From Saccharothrix sp. NRRL B-16314 (GTDB lineage: Bacteria > Actinomycetota > Actinomycetes > Mycobacteriales > Pseudonocardiaceae): a DNA stretch of 64,000 bases. A program made the translations under genes and the position numbers. Shown in pieces: positions 26,407 through 33,225 of this stretch (the first letter of the stretch is position 1; the number at the start of each line of letters is the position of its first letter). The stretch is from the NCBI RefSeq assembly GCF_000716595.1, contig NZ_JNXC01000006.1, positions 62,001 through 126,000 on the forward strand, in the 5' to 3' direction. Under the pieces are notes generated by a model that saw nothing but the letters and a program-made list of their open reading frames with translations, was not told where the DNA came from and did not search any database.

Positions 26407-27189
26407 ATGGGCAAACGGATCTTGGTGACGGGTGGGACCGGGCTGCTGGGCCGCAGGGTGGTCGAACGGCTCGAACGCGACGGCCACGACGTGCGGGGCC
26501 TGAGCCGTCGCCCGCAGCCGTCACCGGGTTGGGTGGTCGCTGACCTGAAGACCGGGCAGGGGGTGCGGGAGGCGGCGGCCGGGATGGACGTGATCGTGCA
26601 CTGCGCGACCGCGTTCGGCCGGGGTGCGGAGGCCGCCATCGCGGGCCGGGTGGTCGAAGCGGCCGGACAAGCCGGCGCCCACCTCGCGTACGTCTCGATC
26701 GTCGGCGTCGACCGCGTACCTCTGCCCTACTACCAGGGCAAACTCGCGGCCGAACGGCTGATCGAGCGGTCCGGCCGACCGCACACGATCCTGCGGGCCA
26801 CCCAGTTCCACGACCTGCTGCGCGTGCTGTTCGCCGGAGCGGCCCGGTCACCGGTGATGCCGGTGCCCGCGCTCCGCTTCCAGCCCGTCGACGCGGGCGA
26901 CGTGGCCGACCGGCTCGCGGACCTGGCCGTCGGAGAGCCGCTGGGCCGAGCGCCCGACTTCGCCGGACCGCAGGTCAGGGACGCCCGCGACCTGGCCGGG
27001 GCGTTCCTCCGGGCCACCGGACGCCGACGGGCGGTGGTGCCGGTCCGGGTGCCGGGCCGCACCTTCCGCGGCTACCGCGACGGCGGCCACCTCGCCCCCG
27101 ACCGCGCCGACGGCACCGTGACGTTCGAGGACTACCTGGCCGCGCACCCCGACCCGTGGGCGACCTCGTACCGGGGGAAGCGGTCCTGA
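26407..27189 (+). CDS. NAD(P)-binding Rossmann-fold protein (atypical SDR)
   Basis: A 260-residue protein beginning with the dinucleotide motif RILVTGGTGLLGRRVVERL, followed by VVADLKTGQGVREAAAGMDVIVHCAT. It resembles NmrA/SDR_a5-type proteins that bind NAD(P)H and often act as redox sensors or quinone reductases. YYQGKLAAER carries the Tyr-x-x-x-Lys pair. GGAGG lies nine bases before ATG 26407. Confidence 0.82.
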   Translation: MGKRILVTGGTGLLGRRVVERLERDGHDVRGLSRRPQPSPGWVVADLKTGQGVREAAAGMDVIVHCATAFGRGAEAAIAGRVVEAAGQAGAHLAYVSIVGVDRVPLPYYQGKLAAERLIERSGRPHTILRATQFHDLLRVLFAGAARSPVMPVPALRFQPVDAGDVADRLADLAVGEPLGRAPDFAGPQVRDARDLAGAFLRATGRRRAVVPVRVPGRTFRGYRDGGHLAPDRADGTVTFEDYLAAHPDPWATSYRGKRS

Positions 27190-27224
27190 GGGAGTGGCTG
27201 CGCGACGGGCTCATGTCGTCGCCG

Positions 27225-28283
27225 TCAGCCGGGGCCTGACCGACGCGGTCGCCCTCGGGGTGGCGCGTCCGGCTGTTCTCCCGGAGCTGTCCCGGCACGC
27301 GCTCGGCGGGCCCGCAGCGAGCCGGGCCGCGCCGTCACCGACGGGTCGCGCCGGGTCTTGGCCAGGCTCGCGACGGTGACGACGACGAGCACCACGACGA
27401 TCACGGCCAGGCTGACGAACGTCGGCACCTCGGGCACCCTCGGGTCGATGTCGGCGTGCGCCCACTGGAGGATCAGCTTCACCCCGATGAACGCCAGGAT
27501 CAGCGACAACCCGGTCGACAGGTACACCAGCCGGTCCAGCAGCCCCTTCACCAGGAAGAACAACGCCCGCAACCCCAGCAGCGCGAACGCGTTGCAGACG
27601 AACACGATGTAGGGCTCCTCGGTGATGCCGAACACCGCGGGGATGGAGTCCAGCGCGAACAGCAGGTCGATGCTGCCGATCGCCAGCAGCACGACGAGCA
27701 GCGGTGTGGCCACGAACCTGCCGTCGTCGCGGGTGAAGAGCTTCCCGCGCACGTAGTCGTCGGCGATCGGCAGCACCCGCCGGGCGGTCTTGACCACGAT
27801 GTTGTCCTCGACGTCCGGGCTCTCGTCCCGGTGCCGGAACAGCTGCACGGCCGTGTAGAGGAGCAGCAAACCGAAGATCAGGAACGCGAACGAGAACAAC
27901 GACAACAGCGTCGCGCCGACCGCGATGAACACCGCGCGCAGGGCCAGCGCCATCACGATGCCGAACGTCAGCACCTTGTGCTGGTGCTCCTCGGGCACCG
28001 CGAACGTGGACATGATGATCACGAACACGAACAGGTTGTCGACCGAGAGGCTCTTCTCCACCAGGTAGCCGACGAAGTACTCGGTGCCCAGCTCGCCTCC
28101 GTTGTGCAGCGTGAACCACACGCCGAACAGGATCGCGACGGCGATGTAGAACACCGACCAGCCGGTCGCCTCGCCGATGCCTACCCGGTGCGGGCGCACG
28201 ACGGCGTGCACCATGTCCACCGCGAGCAGCAGGACGATCAGACCGATCGTGAGCACCCACGTGAGTCCGCTGACGGTCAGCAC
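27225..28283 (-). CDS. TerC-family integral membrane protein
   Basis: A 352-residue membrane protein with about nine helices. TerC signatures are EYFVGYLVEKSLSVDNLFVFVIIM and LLFALDSIPAVFGITEEPYIVFVCNAFALLGLRALFFL, with the acidic residues that suggest metal-ion handling. The last ~45 residues are an Arg/Pro-rich cytoplasmic tail longer than usual. GTG 28283 follows the stop of the proline-rich gene by four bases. Family members are linked to tellurite resistance and to Mn2+ export during protein secretion. Confidence 0.9.
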   Translation of the reverse strand: MLTVSGLTWVLTIGLIVLLLAVDMVHAVVRPHRVGIGEATGWSVFYIAVAILFGVWFTLHNGGELGTEYFVGYLVEKSLSVDNLFVFVIIMSTFAVPEEHQHKVLTFGIVMALALRAVFIAVGATLLSLFSFAFLIFGLLLLYTAVQLFRHRDESPDVEDNIVVKTARRVLPIADDYVRGKLFTRDDGRFVATPLLVVLLAIGSIDLLFALDSIPAVFGITEEPYIVFVCNAFALLGLRALFFLVKGLLDRLVYLSTGLSLILAFIGVKLILQWAHADIDPRVPEVPTFVSLAVIVVVLVVVTVASLAKTRRDPSVTARPGSLRARRARAGTAPGEQPDAPPRGRPRRSGPG

Positions 28284-28287
28284 GGCG

Positions 28288-28473
28288 TCAGCGGGCGGAC
28301 GTCGGCGGCACCGGCCGGGGCATCGGCTCGGGTGGCACCGGTTCGGGTCCGGGCGGCTGTGGTCCGGACGGCCGGGGTCGGCCCGGCGACGGGTCCGGCG
28401 GGATCAACGGGTCGGGCGAGTCGGGCTCGTGCCCCCGCGGGTTCGGGCCCGGCGAGTGCGGACGTTCGGTCAC
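28288..28473 (-). CDS. Small proline-rich protein (61 aa)
   Basis: A 61-residue protein, roughly 40% proline, reading MTERPHSPGPNPRGHEPDSP and ending PRPVPPTSAR. Two things support it as real despite low complexity: AGGAGG six bases before GTG 28473, and a GTGA overlap with the stop of the universal stress protein. It lies between the stress protein and TerC in one transcription unit. Function is unknown; it may be a disordered linker or adaptor. Confidence 0.55.
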   Translation of the reverse strand: MTERPHSPGPNPRGHEPDSPDPLIPPDPSPGRPRPSGPQPPGPEPVPPEPMPRPVPPTSAR

Positions 28474-29402
28474 GACGTTCCTCCTGGTAGCGCCTGGTCG
28501 CGGTCGCGGTGCACCACCGCCACGGAGCACGGCGCGTGGTAGAGCACGGCGTGGCCGACCGAGCCGAGCAGCGCACGGCGGATCGCGCCGCGGCCGTGGC
28601 TGCCGACGACGAGCAACGCGGCCGTGCGGGCGTTCTCCAACAACGCGTGCGCGGGACCGTCGAAGGCCACCGCCCGGCTCACCCGCACGTCCGGGTACTC
28701 CTCGCGGTGCGGTGCCAGGCTCCGGTCGATCAACGCCTCGGCCTGCGCCTCCACGTGCGGCCGGTTGGCGTCCTGGTTGCGCAGCGGGGCCAGCGCCTCC
28801 AGCGGCAGGTCGGCCCACGCGTGCACGGCGAGCAGGTCGCCGCCGCGGCGGGAGGCGTACTCGAACGCGAAGGCGACCGCCCGGTCGCTGGTCTCCGACC
28901 CGTCGACCCCGACGACCACCCGGCCGTCCTCGCGGCCGTCGCCGCGCACCACCACGGTCGGGCCGTGGTGGGCGTGCACCAGGTCCGCGGTGGTCGAGCC
29001 GAGCAGTGCCCGGGACAGCCCGGAACGCCCCGACGAGCCGACCGCGAGCAGCTCCGCACCCCGCGCGACCCGGCTCAGCACGTCGGCCGAGTAGCCGTCC
29101 TCCAGCGACGTGCGCACGTCCAGCCCAGGAGTGCGCTGCTCGCACTCGGCGGCGACCTCGGCCAGTTCCTTCTCGGCGAACCCGCGCACCGCCTCGTCCG
29201 TCACCGCGTCGGGCAGCGGCACGGCCATCGGCGACATGGCCAGTTCCGGCATCGGCCCGCGCAGCACGTTCACGACCAGCAGGCCACACCGCCGGCTGGC
29301 CGCTTCACGCGCGGCCCAGAACGCGGCCAGCCGGGACGGCTCGGAACCGTCGAAACCGACCACGACCGCGCCGTGCGCGCCGCCGTGCCGAGGGCTGGAC
29401 AT
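28470..29402 (-). CDS. Universal stress protein, two tandem Usp domains
   Basis: A 310-residue protein. Domain 1: VVVGFDGSEPSRLAAFWAA to VGSSGRSGLSRALLGSTTADLVHAHHGPTVVV. Domain 2: VVVGVDGSETSDRAVAFAFEYA to VGSHGRGAIRRALLGSVGHAVLYHAPCSVAVV. Both contain the ATP-binding G-x2-G-x9-G-S/T motif, as in mycobacterial tandem Usp proteins. GGAGG lies six bases before ATG 29402. A SigB-like promoter lies upstream. Confidence 0.93.
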   Translation of the reverse strand: MSSPRHGGAHGAVVVGFDGSEPSRLAAFWAAREAASRRCGLLVVNVLRGPMPELAMSPMAVPLPDAVTDEAVRGFAEKELAEVAAECEQRTPGLDVRTSLEDGYSADVLSRVARGAELLAVGSSGRSGLSRALLGSTTADLVHAHHGPTVVVRGDGREDGRVVVGVDGSETSDRAVAFAFEYASRRGGDLLAVHAWADLPLEALAPLRNQDANRPHVEAQAEALIDRSLAPHREEYPDVRVSRAVAFDGPAHALLENARTAALLVVGSHGRGAIRRALLGSVGHAVLYHAPCSVAVVHRDRDQALPGGTS

Positions 29403-29436
29403 GCACCACCTCCGCGGTTCTCCGGGAACCGGAGGA

Positions 29437-29463
29437 ATACCCCGGCGAGCGCACGGGGTAACC
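29437..29463 (-). promoter_or_regulatory. SigB-like stress promoter for the usp operon
   Basis: On the minus strand GGTTAC (29463-29458), a 15-base spacer and GGGTAT (29442-29437) fit the actinobacterial SigB/SigH-type pattern G-T-T-N14-16-GGGTAT. It lies 35 bases upstream of the usp start. Confidence 0.5.
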
Positions 29464-29543
29464 GGTTTGAGCCTGGACGTAACGTCCGGCGCGGCCGACG
29501 CGACGCCACTGTCACACCGCCCGGTCCACGGAGGAGCGTTGCG

Positions 29544-29912
29544 ATGACCGATCTGCACCCGTCGGACGGGGATCTCGCCGTCGAGACGACCGAGGTGCGC
29601 GGCCTGTCCGTCACCCGGGTCACCGGCGACGTCGACGTCGTGGGCGTCGACCTGATCCGCGCCGAGTTGGACGCCCAACTCGACCTGCGGCCCCCGGCGC
29701 TGGTCGCGGACCTGTCCGACGTGACCGTGCTGGGCTCGCTCGGCATCGCGGCCCTCCTCGAGACGCACCACCGCGCGGTCGCGGAGGGCGTGCCGTTCAC
29801 GGTCGTGGCGAGCCGCCGCTCGGTGGTCCGCCCGCTGCGCCTCACCGAGGTGGACCGGTTGCTCAAGGTGGTCCCGACGCTGGACGACGTGGCCACGACC
29901 CGCGCGGGCTGA
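29544..29912 (+). CDS. STAS-domain anti-sigma factor antagonist
   Basis: A 122-residue protein of the SpoIIAA/RsbV type. TRVTGDVDVVGVDLIRAELDAQL is the first half and LVADLSDVTVLGSLGIAALLETH carries the phosphorylatable Ser65, in LGSLG rather than the usual DSSGL. GGAGGAG lies upstream of ATG 29544. It is divergent from the usp operon, which has a SigB-like promoter; together they suggest a stress sigma switch. Confidence 0.88.
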   Translation: MTDLHPSDGDLAVETTEVRGLSVTRVTGDVDVVGVDLIRAELDAQLDLRPPALVADLSDVTVLGSLGIAALLETHHRAVAEGVPFTVVASRRSVVRPLRLTEVDRLLKVVPTLDDVATTRAG

Positions 29913-29958
29913 CCCCGACCCGCCGCGTAGCCGGGCGGCGACCGGGGTAGTCCGACGT

Positions 29959-30654
29959 GTGGGGTCGTTGTCGATCGACCACGGGTTCACCGCGTACGGC
30001 ACTTCCCACTGGGTCGTGCTGGTGCTGTTCGCGGTGGGCGTCGCGGCGGTGGTGGCGATCGGGCGTCGGCGGCCTTCACGTCGGTTCTCGCGCTGGTTCG
30101 CGGGGGTCGTCCTGGTCCTCGAAGTGGCCATCCACGCGTATCTGATGCTGCCGCCGCGCTGGGACGTCCAGCACTCGCTGCCGCTGCAACTGTCCGACCT
30201 GGCCGGGCCGGTCGCGGCGTACGCGTTGTGGTCGCAGCGCCGGTGGGCGTTCGCGCTCACCTACTACTGGGGGCTGACGCTGAGCGTCCAGGCCCTGGTC
30301 ACGCCGGTGCTGCGGGTGGACTTCCCCGACCTCGGGTTCCTGCTCTTCTGGGCCACGCACCTGTTCGTCGTCTGGGCGGCCGTCTACCTGACCTGGGGGC
30401 TCGGCCTGCGGCCCGACTGGCGCGGGTACCGGCTGGCCGTGTTGATCACGGTGGTGTGGGCGGCGGCGGTGTTCGTGCTGAACCTGGCGCTCGGCTCCAA
30501 CTACGGCTACGTCAACCGGAAGCCGCCGACCGGGTCCGTGCTGGACCTCCTCGGCGACTGGCCGTGGTACCTCGTGCCCGAGAGCGCGGCCGTGCTCCTC
30601 GTGTGGGCGTTGATGACGTGGCCGTGGACGCGGCGGGGCAGCCGAAGGTCATGA
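29959..30654 (+). CDS. TIGR02206/YwaF-family membrane protein
   Basis: A 231-residue protein with about seven membrane helices. The family pattern includes SLPLQLSDLAGPVAAYALWSQRRWAFALTYYWGLTLSVQALVTPVL, FWATHLFVVWAAVYLTWG and NYGYVNRKPPTGSVLDLLGDWPWYL. GTG 29959 begins the protein, 46 bases after the STAS gene. Function is unknown. Confidence 0.88.
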   Translation: MGSLSIDHGFTAYGTSHWVVLVLFAVGVAAVVAIGRRRPSRRFSRWFAGVVLVLEVAIHAYLMLPPRWDVQHSLPLQLSDLAGPVAAYALWSQRRWAFALTYYWGLTLSVQALVTPVLRVDFPDLGFLLFWATHLFVVWAAVYLTWGLGLRPDWRGYRLAVLITVVWAAAVFVLNLALGSNYGYVNRKPPTGSVLDLLGDWPWYLVPESAAVLLVWALMTWPWTRRGSRRS

Positions 30655-30719
30655 GCGAGCCCCAGGAGGTCCACCCGAATGGGGGCCCTAAGGTCGTCCC
30701 CGTGGAACCGGGGGGAATC

Positions 30720-31265
30720 ATGCGCAACGTTGTGATGGGCGCTCTGGTCGTGCTGTGCGCGGTCAGCGGCTGCTCGACCGCGAGCACCGACGAGGTGCCG
30801 GCGGCTGCGGTGGCTGAAACGGTGGCGACGACTGCGGCGACGACTGTGGGAACGACTGCGTCAGCGGTGCCGGTCCCGTTGGCCAAGGACGAGGCCGCTC
30901 GGCGCTACCTGGACATCGTCAAGCCCTACAACGAGGCGTTGGAGCACTTAGAGCAGGGCCTCAACGATGGCCGCCCGATCGCCGAGGTCCAGGCACTGGC
31001 CGACGCCACCGCCAAGGCCAACCAGGCCCACGTCGCCGAACTCCGGGCCGTCGTCTGGCCCGCCGACGTCGTCCCGGCCATGACGGCGTTGATCGCCGAA
31101 TCCGAGCCGGCGCAACCGCACTGGGACCGCGCCGCCCTCGCCCCGACGCGGGAAGCGGTGATCGAGGCGGTCAAGGCCGCGATCCCGGGTGGTAGCAGCG
31201 AGGCCGCCACCACCATCCGCACGCTGCTGTCCCTCGACAAGTACGACGAGCGCGACTACCCCTGA
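30720..31265 (+). CDS. Putative secreted lipoprotein, unknown function
   Basis: A 181-residue protein with a lipoprotein signal (VVLCAVSGCS, acylated Cys18), a Thr/Ala-rich linker to ~45, then a helical domain (ARRYLDIVKPYNEALEHLEQGL, ATAKANQAHVAELRAVVWPADV). No family is recognised. ATG 30720 has GGGGGG four bases upstream; an upstream in-frame ATG would place the signal too far in. Confidence 0.65.
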   Translation: MRNVVMGALVVLCAVSGCSTASTDEVPAAAVAETVATTAATTVGTTASAVPVPLAKDEAARRYLDIVKPYNEALEHLEQGLNDGRPIAEVQALADATAKANQAHVAELRAVVWPADVVPAMTALIAESEPAQPHWDRAALAPTREAVIEAVKAAIPGGSSEAATTIRTLLSLDKYDERDYP

Positions 31266-31266
31266 G

Positions 31267-31968
31267 CTACCGGCGCATCTCCTCGACGGTCGCCAGGGTG
31301 TCCGCCAGGCGTTCGCGTTCCTCGGCGGTCAGCGGAATCGCGCTCAACTCGGCCAACACCTCCGCGGCGCGCGTCCGGTCCTCCAGGATGAACGCCAGTT
31401 CGGCCCGGTAGGCCAGGGCTTCCACCCGTTCCACCGGACTGGCGTCCTCGGCCTTGGCCAGCGCGCCGTCGAGGATCTTGGCGGCCTGGGCCACGTCGCC
31501 GCGGCTGTCCGACTGCACGACGGCGTTCTCGACCGCCTTGGCGAGCTTGCCGGAGGGCGTGGTGGGCGTGGCGGATTCGGCGGTGTGCGCCGCCGGGAAG
31601 ATGCGGATCCAGTTGCCACCCGGGTCGATCACGGTGAAGCCGGCCAGGCCGTCGACGTTCTTGCGGGGACGCGGCCGGGTCATCCGGGGAATTCCCGCCA
31701 CCGGCACCTTGCCGTACGCCGCGCGCAGCCCTTCGGCGAACGCGCTGTGCAGGACGCCGGTGTCGGGCACCTGGATCACGCAGCTGCCGTAGGAGTCGGC
31801 CGGGTTGAAGCCCGGGATGGTGCCGAAGTGCAGTTCGATGTGGTCCAGGCGCATCCCCAGGTAGGGGTTGGGTTTGGTCTGCCGGTACGTGCGCTCGAAA
31901 CCCAGCGCCGAGTAGAACTCCTCGACGTCGTCGATCGACGCGCAGGGCAGTAACGGGATGACGGTCAT
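31267..31968 (-). CDS. Glyoxalase/VOC-fold protein with C-terminal helical repeat
   Basis: A 233-residue protein. Residues 1-~125 form a VOC domain like bleomycin-binding proteins (IPLLPCASIDDVEEFYSALGFERTYRQTKPNPYLGMRLDHIELHFGTI, TVIDPGGNWIRIF). Residues ~140-233 are helical and TPR-like (AVVQSDSRGDVAQAAKILDGALAKAEDASPVER...). GGAGG four bases before ATG 31968 sets the start, which overlaps the marR stop (ATGA). It may bind or inactivate a toxic small molecule sensed by the MarR protein; this is inference. Confidence 0.8.
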   Translation of the reverse strand: MTVIPLLPCASIDDVEEFYSALGFERTYRQTKPNPYLGMRLDHIELHFGTIPGFNPADSYGSCVIQVPDTGVLHSAFAEGLRAAYGKVPVAGIPRMTRPRPRKNVDGLAGFTVIDPGGNWIRIFPAAHTAESATPTTPSGKLAKAVENAVVQSDSRGDVAQAAKILDGALAKAEDASPVERVEALAYRAELAFILEDRTRAAEVLAELSAIPLTAEERERLADTLATVEEMRR

Positions 31969-32408
31969 CGGTCCTCCAACAGGTCGCCGAGGTCGCGCAG
32001 CGTGCCGGTGACGGCGCGGAGTTCGGCGAGGGCGATGCGGCCGGCCAGGTCGTTGGCCCAGGCGGCCTGACGGCGTTCGACCTGGCGCAACGCCGACCGG
32101 CCGCGTGGGGTGAGCGCCAGGAGCTTGGCGCGGAGGTCTTGCGGGTTGTCGTGGAACTCGGCCATGCCGTCGCGGACCAGGCTGGTCGCCGTCTGCCGCA
32201 CTGCTTGCCTGGTCAGGCCCATGATCCGGGCCACCTGCGCGATCGTGCACGGCCCGTGGTCGACCACGCCGAGCACCTGCCACCGGGCGCTGGTCAGGCC
32301 CGCGGGCTCGGCCAGCTCGTCGCCGGCGGCGAGGAGCAGTCCGTTCACCCGGAACACCTCGAGCAGCAGGGCGGAGAACTCACGTCCACGGTCGGACAGC
32401 GCGGTCAC
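31965..32408 (-). CDS. MarR-family transcriptional regulator
   Basis: A 147-residue winged-helix repressor: LTSARWQVLGVVDHGPCTIAQVARIMGLTRQAVRQTATSLVRDGMAEF is the HTH with NPQDLRAKLLALTPRGRSAL as the wing. GTG 32408 is preferred; no ribosome-binding site is visible and translation may be leaderless. An 18-bp palindrome lies 18 bases upstream. It forms an operon with the VOC-fold protein. Confidence 0.9.
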   Translation of the reverse strand: MTALSDRGREFSALLLEVFRVNGLLLAAGDELAEPAGLTSARWQVLGVVDHGPCTIAQVARIMGLTRQAVRQTATSLVRDGMAEFHDNPQDLRAKLLALTPRGRSALRQVERRQAAWANDLAGRIALAELRAVTGTLRDLGDLLEDR

Positions 32409-32426
32409 AGCGGACAAGGTGCCAGA

Positions 32427-32444
32427 TTGACAAGTACCTGTCAA
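32427..32444. promoter_or_regulatory. MarR operator TTGACAAGTACCTGTCAA
   Basis: An 18-bp palindrome with perfect TTGACA/TGTCAA arms and a GTAC centre (one mismatched pair). It covers the promoter region shared by marR and the divergent GNAT gene; both arms also look like -35 boxes. Confidence 0.7.
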
Positions 32445-32493
32445 AGTGGGGCGGGGTGAAACCCGGTGGACGCGCGGGCGGTGGGCAACGACC

Positions 32494-33183
32494 ATGCGCA
32501 CGGTGACAGCAGATGACGTGCGTTTCGTCGAGTTGGACGGCCGTGTCCTGGCCGCCCTGCTCGCCGGTGACCTGACTGCGGCCGAAGTGCCGTTGACCGA
32601 CTACTTCCTGACCGACCGGGCGCGGTGGGTGTGGCGGTACCGGCTGGACCAGATCGCCGCCGACCCCGAGAACGCCCGGTGGATGGCGCGGCTGGCCGTG
32701 GTGGTCGGCGGCGGTGCGGTGGACGGTGCAGGCGGCGGTGTGGTGGACGGCGGTGCGGTGGGCGCCGGCCGGATCCGCGGCGGCGCGGGCGGCGGCGCGG
32801 GCGGCGGTGGCGCAGGCGGCGGTGTGGTGGGCGGTGGCGCAGGCGGCGGTGTGGTGGGCGGTGGCGCAGGCGGCGGTGTGGTGGGCGGTGGCGGTGTGGT
32901 GGTGGGGCACGGTGGGTTCCACGGGCCTCCTGACGAGTCCGGCATGGTCGAGATCGGGTACGCCATCGACCCCGCCTTCCGCCGTCGTGGCTACGCGCGG
33001 GCCACGTTGGTCGAGTTGCTGCGCCGGTCCGCCGCCGAACCGGACGTTCGAACCGTCCGGGCGACCATCAGCCCGGACAACGCGGCGTCGCTGGCGACCA
33101 TCGCGGGGTTCGGGTTCGTGGAGGTCGGCGAGCAGTGGGACGACGAAGACGGGCTGGAGCTGATCTTCGAACGCCCCGCGTGA
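32494..33183 (+). CDS. GNAT acetyltransferase interrupted by a Gly/Val/Ala-rich insertion
   Basis: A 229-residue N-acetyltransferase. The N-terminal half to WMARLAVV and the C-terminal half from VVVGHGGFHGPPDESGMVEIGYAIDPAFRRRGYARATLVELLRR match a normal GNAT fold; RRRGYARA is the acetyl-CoA loop. Between them, near residues 72-137, about 65 residues are almost only Gly, Val and Ala, with three exact copies of GGGAGGGVV. The insert falls in the strand preceding the substrate-facing sheet, where a short loop is expected. It keeps frame. Start ATG 32494. The gene is divergent from marR. Confidence 0.78.
   Translation: MRTVTADDVRFVELDGRVLAALLAGDLTAAEVPLTDYFLTDRARWVWRYRLDQIAADPENARWMARLAVVVGGGAVDGAGGGVVDGGAVGAGRIRGGAGGGAGGGGAGGGVVGGGAGGGVVGGGAGGGVVGGGGVVVGHGGFHGPPDESGMVEIGYAIDPAFRRRGYARATLVELLRRSAAEPDVRTVRATISPDNAASLATIAGFGFVEVGEQWDDEDGLELIFERPA
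32803..32883. repeat. Three perfect 27-bp tandem repeats inside the GNAT gene
   Basis: Units are 32803-32829, 32830-32856 and 32857-32883; each encodes GGGAGGGVV. Flanking sequence from ~32707 and to ~32904 is composed of the same GGCGGTG words in less regular order. Confidence 0.9.
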
Positions 33184-33225
33184 CGCTGACCCCCGCGACC
33201 CCGGCCCCAGCGACCTCGACCCTGG

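Noticed and set aside
28288..29289. 333-codon leftward frame as one gene
   Set aside because: Most of it is a shadow of the universal stress protein; only the last 61 codons, with their own ribosome-binding site, are kept as a gene.
32803..32883. CRISPR array or mobile repeat
   Set aside because: The repeats are in-frame 27-mers inside a coding sequence, without spacers.
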